From Syntrophomonas sp. (lineage in GTDB: Bacteria; Bacillota; Syntrophomonadia; Syntrophomonadales; Syntrophomonadaceae), in the NCBI GenBank assembly GCA_003558625.1, contig PWPP01000104.1:1-17393 (forward strand): 17,393 nucleotides of DNA, written 5' to 3'. The notes under the pieces are model-generated. The model did no database searches and was not told the origin of the DNA. It saw only the letters and a list, made by a program, of their open reading frames with translations. The first letter of the stretch is position 1; every line of letters begins with the position of its first letter. A program made the translations under genes and the position numbers. Shown in pieces: positions 1-6,387 of this stretch.

Positions 1-1
1 C

Positions 2-298
2 TTGGTTGAAGTGCTGGTAGAAAAAACCATTATGGCGGCTCAAACCTGCCAGGCCAATACAATCCTGTTAGCAGGAGGGGTAGCTGCCAACTCAGCTTTA
101 AGACAAAAAATGAAAGCGGCTGGGGATCAACACGGGCTTGCCTTGTATTATCCGGCTTTAAGCCTGTGTACAGACAATGCGGCTATGGTCGCAGGCATAG
201 CTTATCCCCAGTTATTGCGCCAGGAATTCGCCTCCCTTTCCCTGAACGCCCAGGCTGGAATGGAAACATGGGAAAGTAGTTGTGGAACATGTGGATAA
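2..298 (+). CDS. tsaD: tRNA N6-adenosine threonylcarbamoyltransferase TsaD, C-terminal part (5' end outside window)
   Basis: This is the last 98 codons of TsaD (Gcp/YgjD family). TsaD transfers the threonylcarbamoyl group to A37 of ANN-decoding tRNAs, working with TsaB, TsaC and TsaE in the cytoplasm. The visible part holds the family's C-terminal signature: an ILLAGGVAANSALR glycine-rich stretch at about residues 21-34 of the fragment and YPALSLCTDNAAMVA at about 50-64, whose Asp is a metal ligand in the ASKHA fold. The reading frame is open to the left edge, so the TTG at position 2 is an internal Leu and not a start. The stop TAA (296-298) lies inside a perfect DnaA-box sequence. Identity is firm. 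Confidence 0.95.
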   Translation: MVEVLVEKTIMAAQTCQANTILLAGGVAANSALRQKMKAAGDQHGLALYYPALSLCTDNAAMVAGIAYPQLLRQEFASLSLNAQAGMETWESSCGTCG

Positions 299-392
299 AG
301 CTGTGGACAAACAAAACATTGACAAAGGGATGGTACAAACATTTTACCATCCCTTAACACCGAGAAAATTGCATTTTACGCCCTGTGGATAA
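281..392. promoter_or_regulatory. Cluster of DnaA-box-like sites
   Basis: Two perfect matches to the DnaA box (TTATCCACA on the minus strand, TGTGGATAA on the plus strand) lie at 290-298 and 384-392. A one-mismatch site TGTGGACAA is at 302-310 and a two-mismatch site TGTGGAACA at 281-289. All point the same way, and the first three sit within 30 bases. The first perfect box overlaps the tsaD stop codon. DnaA-box clusters away from oriC are known in Bacillus to titrate DnaA or regulate genes; such a role here is inference. No origin features such as an AT-rich unwinding element or dnaA/dnaN are in the window. Confidence 0.6.
325..355. repeat. Perfect 11-bp inverted repeat between tsaD and the cyclo-ligase gene
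   Basis: AAGGGATGGTA (325-335) pairs perfectly with TACCATCCCTT (345-355) around a 9-base loop. It could stop tsaD transcription, but no T-tract follows on the plus strand, so it is at best an imperfect intrinsic terminator. It lies between the DnaA-box-like sites. Confidence 0.55.
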
Positions 393-442
393 ATCCCCAA
401 ATTATGTTATTTTTGAACCTTCAGGGTAACGCTTATTAGGAG

Positions 443-1063
443 ATGATGCGGGTGGAAATACCAGACAGCAGCAATAGCGTAAAGGCCAAGGAAGATATTC
501 GGCAAAATATGTTAATCCGCAGGGCAGCATTGAACATGTCTGTGGTGGAGATTAACAGTGCTGCTATATGCCATAAACTGGATGAATTAAAAGCTATATA
601 TCAGGCCCGGACGATCATGGGTTTTTATGGTATCAACCAGGAAGTTAGGATCATGCCTTTTTTAGAGGAAAAACAAAACCAGGGAAAGACGATATTGTTG
701 CCCCGGGTGGAAAAAAATGGGCATTTAAGCGCAGTGAAATATGGGGGCCTGGACCAAACCAGATCCGGATCCTTTGGCATCATGGAACCCGTGGGCGAGC
801 CCTATCCCCCTGAGAATATTGATGTGGTTATTGTTCCGGGTCTGGCTTTTGATTACCGGGGCTATCGTATTGGCTACGGTAAGGGATATTATGATCGTTT
901 TTTACCGGGCCTCAGGAAAGATGTGTTTTTATGCGGAGTCTGTTATGATTTTCAGATCGTGGAAAACATTTTCCCCCAGTCAGGGGATATAGCGGTGCAA
1001 TGGATTATTACCGAGCAATCAGAGCTGATGGTGAAATGGGAGTTTTTTAACCTGGGTTTTTAA
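443..1063 (+). CDS. 5-formyltetrahydrofolate cyclo-ligase (5,10-methenyltetrahydrofolate synthetase)
   Basis: This cytoplasmic enzyme makes 5,10-methenyl-THF from 5-formyl-THF and ATP, recovering folate from a storage form. The length (206 aa) is normal for the family. The family signature is clear near the C-terminus: VPGLAFDYRGYRIGYGKGYY at about residues 131-150, with the conserved G-x-G-K-G-Y-Y-D-R-F. The basic N-terminal region (IRQNMLIRRAALN) matches the usual K/R-x2-R start of the fold. Three starts are possible. The AGGAG at 438-442 touches the ATG at 443, which is too close, so the GTG at 452 (9-base spacing) may be the true start, giving 203 aa. The gene follows tsaD at 144 bases in the same direction. 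The gene symbol varies between genomes, so none is given. Confidence 0.93.
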   Translation: MMRVEIPDSSNSVKAKEDIRQNMLIRRAALNMSVVEINSAAICHKLDELKAIYQARTIMGFYGINQEVRIMPFLEEKQNQGKTILLPRVEKNGHLSAVKYGGLDQTRSGSFGIMEPVGEPYPPENIDVVIVPGLAFDYRGYRIGYGKGYYDRFLPGLRKDVFLCGVCYDFQIVENIFPQSGDIAVQWIITEQSELMVKWEFFNLGF

Positions 1064-1093
1064 TGGTTAGGAGCAGAAATTATTGAAAAACAT

Positions 1094-1121
1094 TTTAAAA
1101 CCATCCCGTTAAGGGTATAAT
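1094..1121 (+). promoter_or_regulatory. Probable promoter of the molybdopterin operon
   Basis: A perfect -10 box TATAAT lies at 1116-1121, with a weak -35 TTTAAA at 1094-1099 (16-base spacer). It sits just upstream of the riboswitch-like leader, so transcription would start about 7 bases after the -10 box, immediately before the aptamer. The -35 assignment is uncertain. Confidence 0.5.
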
Positions 1122-1136
1122 AAAGAGCAAGTTTAT

Positions 1137-1232
1137 ATGCTCCGATTCAAGCGGCCTAAGGTAACAGGCTATGGTCCTTGAACGATAGGGTATACTTGGA
1201 AACGGGTATGCCTCCCTGTGGAAAGGAGTCAT
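1137..1232 (+). promoter_or_regulatory. Moco (molybdenum cofactor) riboswitch aptamer
   Basis: This leader of the moa genes folds by hand as a multi-stem junction. P1 pairs ATG-CTCC (1137-1143) with GGAG-T-CAT (1225-1232). P2 is TTCAAG (1146-1151) with CTTGAA (1177-1182). Inside it is a hairpin GCCT (1154-1157)/AGGC (1166-1169) with loop AAGGTAAC. P4 is GGTATAC (1189-1195) with GTATGCC (1206-1212) and a GGAAAC-containing loop. The CTCCGA...GGTAACAGGC...ATGGTCC...GGAG pattern resembles the Moco RNA motif as I remember it, and the position ahead of moaA fits. The expression platform is the terminator just downstream, so cofactor sufficiency would be expected to switch the operon off (inference). 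Confidence 0.82.
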
Positions 1233-1253
1233 TTAGTAAGATCGCTACTGAGT

Positions 1254-1279
1254 GCACCCCTTAGGGGTGCTTATTTTTT
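1254..1279 (+). terminator. Riboswitch-controlled intrinsic terminator
   Basis: GCACCCC (1254-1260) and GGGGTGC (1264-1270) form a perfect 7-bp stem with a TTA loop, followed by TTATTTTTT. It lies between the Moco aptamer and the first ORF, 16 bases before that start codon. This is the position of an attenuator, not of an operon end. Confidence 0.9.
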
Positions 1280-1294
1280 AGGAGGTGGAGCCAC

Positions 1295-1471
1295 ATGTCG
1301 GAAACCTCAAAAATTATTGAACTTTTACGTGAAAAAGCTCCGGGGCAGAAAATAAGTTGTGCCGAAGCCCGGAAATTAGCAGAAGACCTGGGGGTTCAGT
1401 TTCAGGATGTAGGACAAGCCTGTGATGATGCCGGCATCAAAATATTTGCCTGTGAACTGGGTTGTTTTTAG
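1295..1471 (+). CDS. Small HTH-like protein, 58 aa, first cistron of the moa operon
   Basis: A 58-codon ORF starts at ATG 1295 behind a strong AGGAGG (1280-1285, 9-base spacing). It begins MSETSKIIELLREKAPGQKI and ends FACELGCF. The middle (CAEARKLAEDLGVQFQDVGQ, about residues 22-41) looks like a helix-turn-helix or small winged-helix core. There are four Cys: one near residue 22, one near 43, and two in the C-terminal CxxxxC-F. I have an impression of similar short proteins ending in C-x-L-G-C-F in anaerobes near molybdenum-enzyme genes, but I cannot verify this. Placement after the riboswitch terminator puts it under Moco control. A regulator or a metal- or sulfur-carrying accessory role are both possible. 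Function is unknown. Confidence 0.8.
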   Translation: MSETSKIIELLREKAPGQKISCAEARKLAEDLGVQFQDVGQACDDAGIKIFACELGCF

Positions 1472-1622
1472 TCCCACAATTATAAGAGTTTCCATACAGT
1501 CTACAGGCTGATCTGAAAGAATAAGGAAAATACTGGACACAAGATGTAATCATCACGCCTATAGCAAAGAAAACATAGGGGGATATAGGAGCATAGCCGG
1601 TGTGGCAGGGAGAGTGAGGAAA

Positions 1623-2609
1623 ATGACAGATACCTATGGTCGCAACATTAACTACATGAGAATATCTGTAACCGACCGTTGTAATTTGCGCTGCCGCTAT
1701 TGTATGCCCGAGGAAGGATTGCGTTTGGGGGGGAAAGGGCATAATAATATTTTGACCCTGGAAGAATGTGCCCGCTTGGTTCAAATCGCTGCCGGGATTG
1801 GGATTCACAAGATAAGGCTTACCGGGGGTGAACCTCTGGTCCGCAGGAACCTGGTCAAGCTGATCGGTGATATTGCTTCTATAGCAGCCATTGATGATAT
1901 CGCCATAACCACGAATGGTATGCTATTTGCACCCATGGCTGCCGGCCTGCAGAGTGCCGGTTTGCAGAGAGTGAACTTTAGTGTGGATACCCTGGAAAAG
2001 ACCAAATATCGATATATTACGCGCCAGGGAGATATCGGAAAGCTGATGGCGTCCCTGTACAAGGCCCTGGAATTAGAAATGCATCCGGTAAAAATCAATA
2101 TGGTAGTGATCAGGGGATTTAATGATGATGAAATCATGGATTTTGTCCGCTTAGCCTATAATTATCCTCTTCACGTCAGGTTTATTGAATTTATGCCGGT
2201 GGGAGATTTATTGTACTGGCGTCAGGACCGAAGCCTTTGCTCCCGGGAAATAAAAGCGCAAGTTCAGCAAGAATATGCCCTTATGCCGGTGAGAGCCATC
2301 CGGGGTAACGGACCGGCCAAATACTATAAATTAGAAGGGGGCCAGGGGTCCGTGGGCTTTATCAGCCCCCTGAGCAATCATTTTTGCGGAGATTGCAACC
2401 GTATTCGCCTTACTGCCGAAGGCAAACTAAGAGCCTGTCTTTATGATCCTAGAGAAATTGATTTAAAAACAGCCCTGCAAAACCAGGCCAGTGACAGTGA
2501 ACTAAAAGACCTCTTTCTTTCCGCCATCAGCCTCAAACCGGAAAAACATAGTATGCATTCCGGTTGGGGAGCCGGAAATAAGCGCAAGATGCACCAGATA
2601 GGAGGCTGA
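1623..2609 (+). CDS. moaA: GTP 3',8-cyclase MoaA (radical SAM)
   Basis: MoaA converts GTP to 3',8-cyclo-H2GTP, the first step of molybdopterin synthesis, using two [4Fe-4S] clusters and SAM. From ATG 1623 the protein has 328 aa, as usual. It starts MTDTYGRNINYMRISVTDRC and carries the radical-SAM CxxxCxxC motif (Cys20, Cys24, Cys27). A GGEP SAM-binding motif follows. The second-cluster motif C-G-D-C-N-R-I-R-L with a Cys 13 residues further on lies near residue 255, and the essential Gly-Gly is at the C-terminus. A GTG at 1602 in frame (AGGAG 1587-1591) could extend it by 7 residues, but the ATG matches the family's usual N-terminus. The moaC-MOSC gene starts 3 bases after the stop. Confidence 0.97.
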   Translation: MTDTYGRNINYMRISVTDRCNLRCRYCMPEEGLRLGGKGHNNILTLEECARLVQIAAGIGIHKIRLTGGEPLVRRNLVKLIGDIASIAAIDDIAITTNGMLFAPMAAGLQSAGLQRVNFSVDTLEKTKYRYITRQGDIGKLMASLYKALELEMHPVKINMVVIRGFNDDEIMDFVRLAYNYPLHVRFIEFMPVGDLLYWRQDRSLCSREIKAQVQQEYALMPVRAIRGNGPAKYYKLEGGQGSVGFISPLSNHFCGDCNRIRLTAEGKLRACLYDPREIDLKTALQNQASDSELKDLFLSAISLKPEKHSMHSGWGAGNKRKMHQIGG

Positions 2610-2611
2610 AA

Positions 2612-3553
2612 ATGGAATTTAGTCATATAAACCCACAGGGCAGGGCCCGTATGGTGGATATAGGTGCCAAAGGTGATACGGAAAGATGGGCACTGGCCCA
2701 GGCGGTGATAGAAATGCAGCCCCCAACCCTGGAGGCCATTATCCAGGGGAAGGTCGCCAAGGGAGATGTCCTGGCGGCGGCTCAGGTGGCGGGAATCATG
2801 GCTGCCAAACAGACGCCGTTTATTATTCCCATGTGCCATCCCCTGCTCCTGACCGGAGTGGATATACACTTCGCATTTGATGAGTCCCGCTCTTGTATTG
2901 TAATTCAAGCCCTGGTAAAAACTACCGGAAAAACAGGTGTGGAAATGGAAGCCCTTACAGCGGCTGGGGTAGCGGCATTGACGGTTTATGATATGACCAA
3001 AGCCGTAGACCCATGGATGGAAATAAAAGAGATTAAACTCATAGAAAAAGCAGGAGGAAAAAGTGGTTTTATGGTGCGAAAGGATAGTCAAAAACCTGGA
3101 TTTGCAGCTTTGGGTGTTTTACACTCTATTTGCATCAGCCCGGAACGGGAACAGTTAAAGAAAGAAGTGCAGGAAGCCCGGATCATTGAAAACCATGGTA
3201 TTGAATTTGATGGTCATGCCGGCCCCTGGGAAAGGCAGGTAACCTGCTTGAACCTGGCCAGTGTTCACAGAATAAACCGGGAACACCATCTCCAGGCAGG
3301 TCCCGGGGACTTTGCCGAAAACCTTTTGATCAGCGGGGTGGATTTTTCCCTCATTACGCCGGGAGATTCTCTGAAGATAGGAGAAGACGTTGTATTAATG
3401 GTGAGCCAAATTGGCAAGGAAGATCATCCCAGTGTTGTAACCCGGACCCTGGGTGTAAGCCTTCTCCCCTATGAAGGGTTGTTTTGCCGGGTCATCAAAG
3501 GCGGGAGCATCAGGCCGGGGGATCCGGTCGGGGTGATAAAATGTACCGGCTAG
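2612..3553 (+). CDS. moaC: MoaC-MOSC fusion: cyclic pyranopterin monophosphate synthase with C-terminal MOSC domain
   Basis: The protein has 313 aa. Residues 1-160 are a full MoaC, which turns 3',8-cyclo-H2GTP into cyclic pyranopterin monophosphate. Its active-site motifs are present: MCHPL (74-78), GVEMEALTA (109-117) and Y-D-M-T-K (126-130, Asp127/Lys130 matching E. coli Asp128/Lys131). Residues about 165-310 are a MOSC domain, seen as ISPERE, N-H-G-I-E-F-D-G-H-A-G, RQV, PGDFAENLLISGVD and GKEDH. MOSC domains occur in proteins that handle molybdopterin or sulfur carried on cysteine. In Mog-linked MOSC domains I expect Cys residues just after G-K-E (GKECH...C), but here that part reads GKEDHPSVV, so those Cys are absent. 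AGGAGG (2600-2605) overlaps the end of moaA. The last 13 bases overlap mogA, indicating translational coupling. Confidence 0.93.
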   Translation: MEFSHINPQGRARMVDIGAKGDTERWALAQAVIEMQPPTLEAIIQGKVAKGDVLAAAQVAGIMAAKQTPFIIPMCHPLLLTGVDIHFAFDESRSCIVIQALVKTTGKTGVEMEALTAAGVAALTVYDMTKAVDPWMEIKEIKLIEKAGGKSGFMVRKDSQKPGFAALGVLHSICISPEREQLKKEVQEARIIENHGIEFDGHAGPWERQVTCLNLASVHRINREHHLQAGPGDFAENLLISGVDFSLITPGDSLKIGEDVVLMVSQIGKEDHPSVVTRTLGVSLLPYEGLFCRVIKGGSIRPGDPVGVIKCTG

Positions 3554-4032
3554 GGATTTTGGTGATGAGCGACAAAGGCGCCAAAGGCGAGAGAACAGAT
3601 GCCAGCGGTTCTTTTATTCAGGAGTTTATGGAAAAACGTGGCTTCAAGGTCATATTCTATGAGGTGATTTCTGATGATTTGGAAATCATTGTAGAGAAAC
3701 TGGCCCAGGTTTGTGATGAGATGCATCCGGATCTGATCTTGACTTCCGGTGGTACAGGATTCTCAGCCCGGGACAATACCCCGGAAGCCACCCTGGAGGT
3801 AGTAAATAAAATTGTACCCGGCATTCCCGAGGCCATTCGTTATTATGGTCTGCAAATAACCCCCCAAGCCATGTTATCCCGAGCAGTGGCCGGCATCAGG
3901 GGAAAAACCCTGATTGTCAATCTGCCCGGAAGTGTCAAAGGGGTTAGAGAGTCTTTGGAGCCAATTCTTAAACCTTTGCTCCATGGGCTGGATATATTAA
4001 AGGCCAACAGCAGTGAATGCGGACAGGAATAA
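3541..4032 (+). CDS. mogA: Molybdopterin adenylyltransferase / MoaB-MogA family protein
   Basis: This 163-aa protein activates molybdopterin by adenylation ahead of molybdate insertion, and is a single-domain member of the MogA/MoaB family. It starts MYRLGILVMSDKGAKGERTD and carries the molybdopterin-binding TSGGTG motif followed by F-S-A-R-D-N-T-P-E-A-T (about residues 63-79). Near the C-terminus it has LIVNLPGSVKGVRESLEPIL. The ATG at 3541 lies inside the end of the moaC-MOSC gene with a GGGGTGAT stretch just upstream, and it gives a family-like N-terminus. Longer readings upstream of it are out-of-frame shadows of the MOSC domain. MogA and MoaB are hard to separate by eye. No moaD, moaE or moeA is in the window. 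Confidence 0.93.
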   Translation: MYRLGILVMSDKGAKGERTDASGSFIQEFMEKRGFKVIFYEVISDDLEIIVEKLAQVCDEMHPDLILTSGGTGFSARDNTPEATLEVVNKIVPGIPEAIRYYGLQITPQAMLSRAVAGIRGKTLIVNLPGSVKGVRESLEPILKPLLHGLDILKANSSECGQE

Positions 4033-4096
4033 AAAAAGTGAAATTTAAAGCCCGGCCGAGCAAATAGAAGATAAAGTAAATTAATCGCTAATAATA

Positions 4097-4117
4097 GGCG
4101 GATTCCGCTCTTTTTTT
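4097..4117 (+). terminator. Terminator of the moa operon
   Basis: GCGG (4098-4101) and CCGC (4105-4108) form a short GC stem with a 3-base loop, extended by one G-T pair, followed by TCTTTTTTT. The stem is short but the T-run and position, between mogA and the groES promoter, fit an intrinsic terminator. Confidence 0.6.
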
Positions 4118-4120
4118 CGT

Positions 4121-4150
4121 TTGAATTATCGGAGCAATCTTGCCTAATAT
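4121..4150 (+). promoter_or_regulatory. Probable sigma-A promoter of groESL
   Basis: TTGAAT (4121-4126) with TAATAT (4145-4150) at 18 bases spacing is the best pair. A perfect TATAAT at 4151-4156 overlaps it but has no good -35 at the right distance. Either choice places the start site at or just before the CIRCE element, as usual for HrcA-repressed promoters. Confidence 0.55.
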
Positions 4151-4161
4151 TATAATAGTTA

Positions 4162-4188
4162 TTAGCACTCACAAACATTGAGTGCTAA
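4162..4188. promoter_or_regulatory. CIRCE operator (HrcA binding site)
   Basis: TTAGCACTC (4162-4170), a 9-base spacer, and GAGTGCTAA (4180-4188) form the exact CIRCE consensus with no mismatch. It lies between the promoter and the groES ribosome binding site. HrcA would repress groESL here and release it on heat shock (established for the family). hrcA itself is not in the window. Confidence 0.97.
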
Positions 4189-4212
4189 CAATAATAAGAA
4201 GGAGGTATATCT

Positions 4213-4506
4213 GTGAGAATCCAACCATTAGGAGATCGACTGGTAGTAAAAATAATGGCGGTAAAAGAAGAAAAAACCAAAAGTGGTTTGGTGGTGCCGG
4301 ACACAGCCAAAGAAAAGCCCCAGGAAGCAGAAGTGCTGGCCGTAGGCCCGGGTGCTTTAAATGAAAAAGGGGAAAGAATTCCCATGGAACTAAAAGCAGG
4401 AGATAAAGTGATTTTCTCCAAGTATGGCGGCACTGAAATTAAAGTAGATGGTGAGGAATATCTAATTCTATCAGAAAGAGACATACTAGCAAAATTAAAC
4501 CAATAA
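4213..4506 (+). CDS. groES: Co-chaperonin GroES
   Basis: GroES is the 10-kDa heptameric lid of the GroEL folding chamber in the cytoplasm. The 97-aa protein has the normal length and starts with the family N-terminus MRIQPLGDRLVVK. The mobile loop (about residues 17-33, KEEKTKSGLVVPDTAKEK) contains the GroEL-contacting hydrophobic stretch S-G-L-V-V-P. Near the end it has KYGGTEIKVDGEEYLILSE. The start is GTG at 4213, fixed by AAGGAGG at 4199-4205 (7-base spacing) and by the family N-terminus. groEL follows after 17 bases, so the two form the usual bicistronic operon under CIRCE control. Confidence 0.98.
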   Translation: MRIQPLGDRLVVKIMAVKEEKTKSGLVVPDTAKEKPQEAEVLAVGPGALNEKGERIPMELKAGDKVIFSKYGGTEIKVDGEEYLILSERDILAKLNQ

Positions 4507-4523
4507 TAAAGGAGGATACATAG

Positions 4524-6149
4524 ATGACGGCCAAAGAAATTAAGTTCGGCGAAGATGCCAGAAGAAAGCTGGAAAAAGGAGTAGATACGTTAGCCAATAC
4601 CGTTAGAGTTACTCTGGGACCCAAAGGCAGAAATGTTGTATTAGACCGGAAATTTGGTTCCCCCACCATAACCAATGATGGTGTTACTATAGCGCGGGAA
4701 ATTGATCTGGAAGATCCCTTTGAAAACCTGGGTTGCCAACTGGTGAAAGAAGTTGCCATCAGAACCAATGATATCGCCGGTGACGGCACTACCACTGCCA
4801 CCGTTTTAGCCCAGGCCATGATCAAAGAAGGACTGAAAAATGTAGCTGCCGGGGCCAATCCCATGATTATGAGAAGGGGCATTGAAAAAGCTGTTAAAGC
4901 CATCGTGGATGAAATCGAAAGTATTAGCCGGCCTGTAGAATCTAAAGAAGCTATTGCTCAGGTAGCGGCCATCTCCGCTGATGACTGGGAAATCGGTCAA
5001 CTCATCGCGGATGCTATGGAAAAAGTCGGCCGTGATGGGGTTATTACCGTGGAAGAATCTCAAACCGTAGGCACCGACCTTGAAGTTGTCGAAGGAATGA
5101 GCTTTGACCGGGGATATATTTCACCATATATGATCACAGACTCGGATAAAATGGAAGCAGTGCTTGAAAATCCCTATATCCTTTTAACCGACAAAAAAAT
5201 AGCGTCCATCAATGATATCCTGCCGGTACTGGAAAAAGTTGTACAGAGTGGAAAACCTATGCTGATTATCGCCGAGGATATAGAAGGGGAAGCCCTGGCC
5301 ACCCTGGTAGTGAACAAATTAAGAGGAACCTTTACTTGTGTAGCGGTTAAAGCTCCTGCTTTCGGAGAAAGAAGAAAAGCCATGCTGGAAGATTTGGCGG
5401 TTTTGACCGATGGGCAGGTTGCCTCTGAAGATATCGGGATTAAGATGGAAAATGTGACCCTGGATATGCTGGGCAAAGCCCGGCAGGTAGTGGTTAAAAA
5501 AGATGAAACCATTATCGTTGACGGTGAAGGTAAAGAAGAAGAAGTCAAAGCACGTATCAGTCACATAAAGCGCCAGTTAGAAGAGTCTGACTCAGAGTAT
5601 GACAAAGAAAAATTGCAGGAAAGAATGGCTAAACTGGTAGGTGGAGTAGCTGTAATTAAAGTTGGAGCGGCTACGGAAACAGAACTGAAAGAAAAGAAAC
5701 ACCGGATCGAGGATGCTTTGGCTGCTACCAAAGCGGCAGTAGAAGAAGGTATTGTATCCGGGGGTGGAGTGGCCCTGATTAATGTAATTGCCGACCTGGA
5801 TAAGGTTGAAGTGGAAACGGACGAACTTACCGGCCTTAACCTGGTGAAGAAAGCCCTGGAAGAGCCCCTGCGCCAAATCGCTTACAATGCAGGTGTTGAA
5901 GGCTCGGTAGTAGTAGAAAAAGTAAAAACCGCTGAACCGGGAATTGGCTTTAATGCGTTAACCGGAGTTTACGAAAATATGATTGCTGCCGGTATTATTG
6001 ACCCGGCCAAAGTCACCCGTTCATCTGTACAAAATGCAGGGAGTATAGCTGCCATGCTTCTGACTACGGAAGCGATAATAACCGAAATCAAGACAGATGA
6101 ACCCAGCATGCCCATGGGTGGCGGCATGGGCGGCATGCCTCCCATGTAA
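4524..6149 (+). CDS. groEL: Chaperonin GroEL
   Basis: GroEL is the 60-kDa ATP-dependent chaperonin that forms two stacked seven-subunit rings and folds proteins inside its cavity with GroES. At 541 aa the length is standard. Visible hallmarks are the N-terminal AKEIKFGEDARRKLEKGVD, the nucleotide-binding LGPKGRNV and DGVTIA stretches, the invariant catalytic AGDGTTTATVLA near residue 85, and the GG-M-rich tail (MPMGGGMGGMPPM). The start ATG has AAGGAGG at 4508-4514. A strong terminator lies 54 bases downstream. Nothing in the protein looks unusual. Confidence 0.99.
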   Translation: MTAKEIKFGEDARRKLEKGVDTLANTVRVTLGPKGRNVVLDRKFGSPTITNDGVTIAREIDLEDPFENLGCQLVKEVAIRTNDIAGDGTTTATVLAQAMIKEGLKNVAAGANPMIMRRGIEKAVKAIVDEIESISRPVESKEAIAQVAAISADDWEIGQLIADAMEKVGRDGVITVEESQTVGTDLEVVEGMSFDRGYISPYMITDSDKMEAVLENPYILLTDKKIASINDILPVLEKVVQSGKPMLIIAEDIEGEALATLVVNKLRGTFTCVAVKAPAFGERRKAMLEDLAVLTDGQVASEDIGIKMENVTLDMLGKARQVVVKKDETIIVDGEGKEEEVKARISHIKRQLEESDSEYDKEKLQERMAKLVGGVAVIKVGAATETELKEKKHRIEDALAATKAAVEEGIVSGGGVALINVIADLDKVEVETDELTGLNLVKKALEEPLRQIAYNAGVEGSVVVEKVKTAEPGIGFNALTGVYENMIAAGIIDPAKVTRSSVQNAGSIAAMLLTTEAIITEIKTDEPSMPMGGGMGGMPPM

Positions 6150-6202
6150 ATAGCCTTATATCATAACAAAACCCAACCATTTATAAAAAAAATACCCTCA
6201 TA

Positions 6203-6229
6203 CAACCGGCCTTGGCCGGTTGTTTTTTT
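6203..6229 (+). terminator. Terminator of groESL
   Basis: CAACCGGCC (6203-6211) and GGCCGGTTG (6214-6222) form a perfect 9-bp stem with a two-base apex, followed by seven T. It is the strongest plus-strand terminator in the window. Confidence 0.95.
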
Positions 6230-6309
6230 ACAGATCCGGAAAGAGCCGGAATCAGATGGTTGGATATATTTGGGCTAACCTCGTGTATGCAAAAAACAGG
6301 ATATAGTTC

Positions 6310-6338
6310 TTTACTATTTATCATGGTTTTGGTATAAT
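6310..6338 (+). promoter_or_regulatory. glnA: Promoter of glnA
   Basis: TTTACT (6310-6315) and a perfect TATAAT (6333-6338) are separated by 17 bases, about 50 bases ahead of the glnA start. I saw no GlnR/TnrA-like dyad and no riboswitch in the short leader. Confidence 0.65.
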
Positions 6339-6387
6339 TTCCACGGTCTACAAAGATAATTAAATAGAGGCAGGAGGAAAATATTAA

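Noticed and set aside
202..210. TTATCCCCA in tsaD as a further DnaA box
   Set aside because: The mismatch is at an important position, it is in the opposite direction, and it lies inside conserved coding sequence.
1437..1808. Minus-strand open frame opposite the start of moaA
   Set aside because: It overlaps the well-supported moaA and has low-complexity, unfamily-like sequence.
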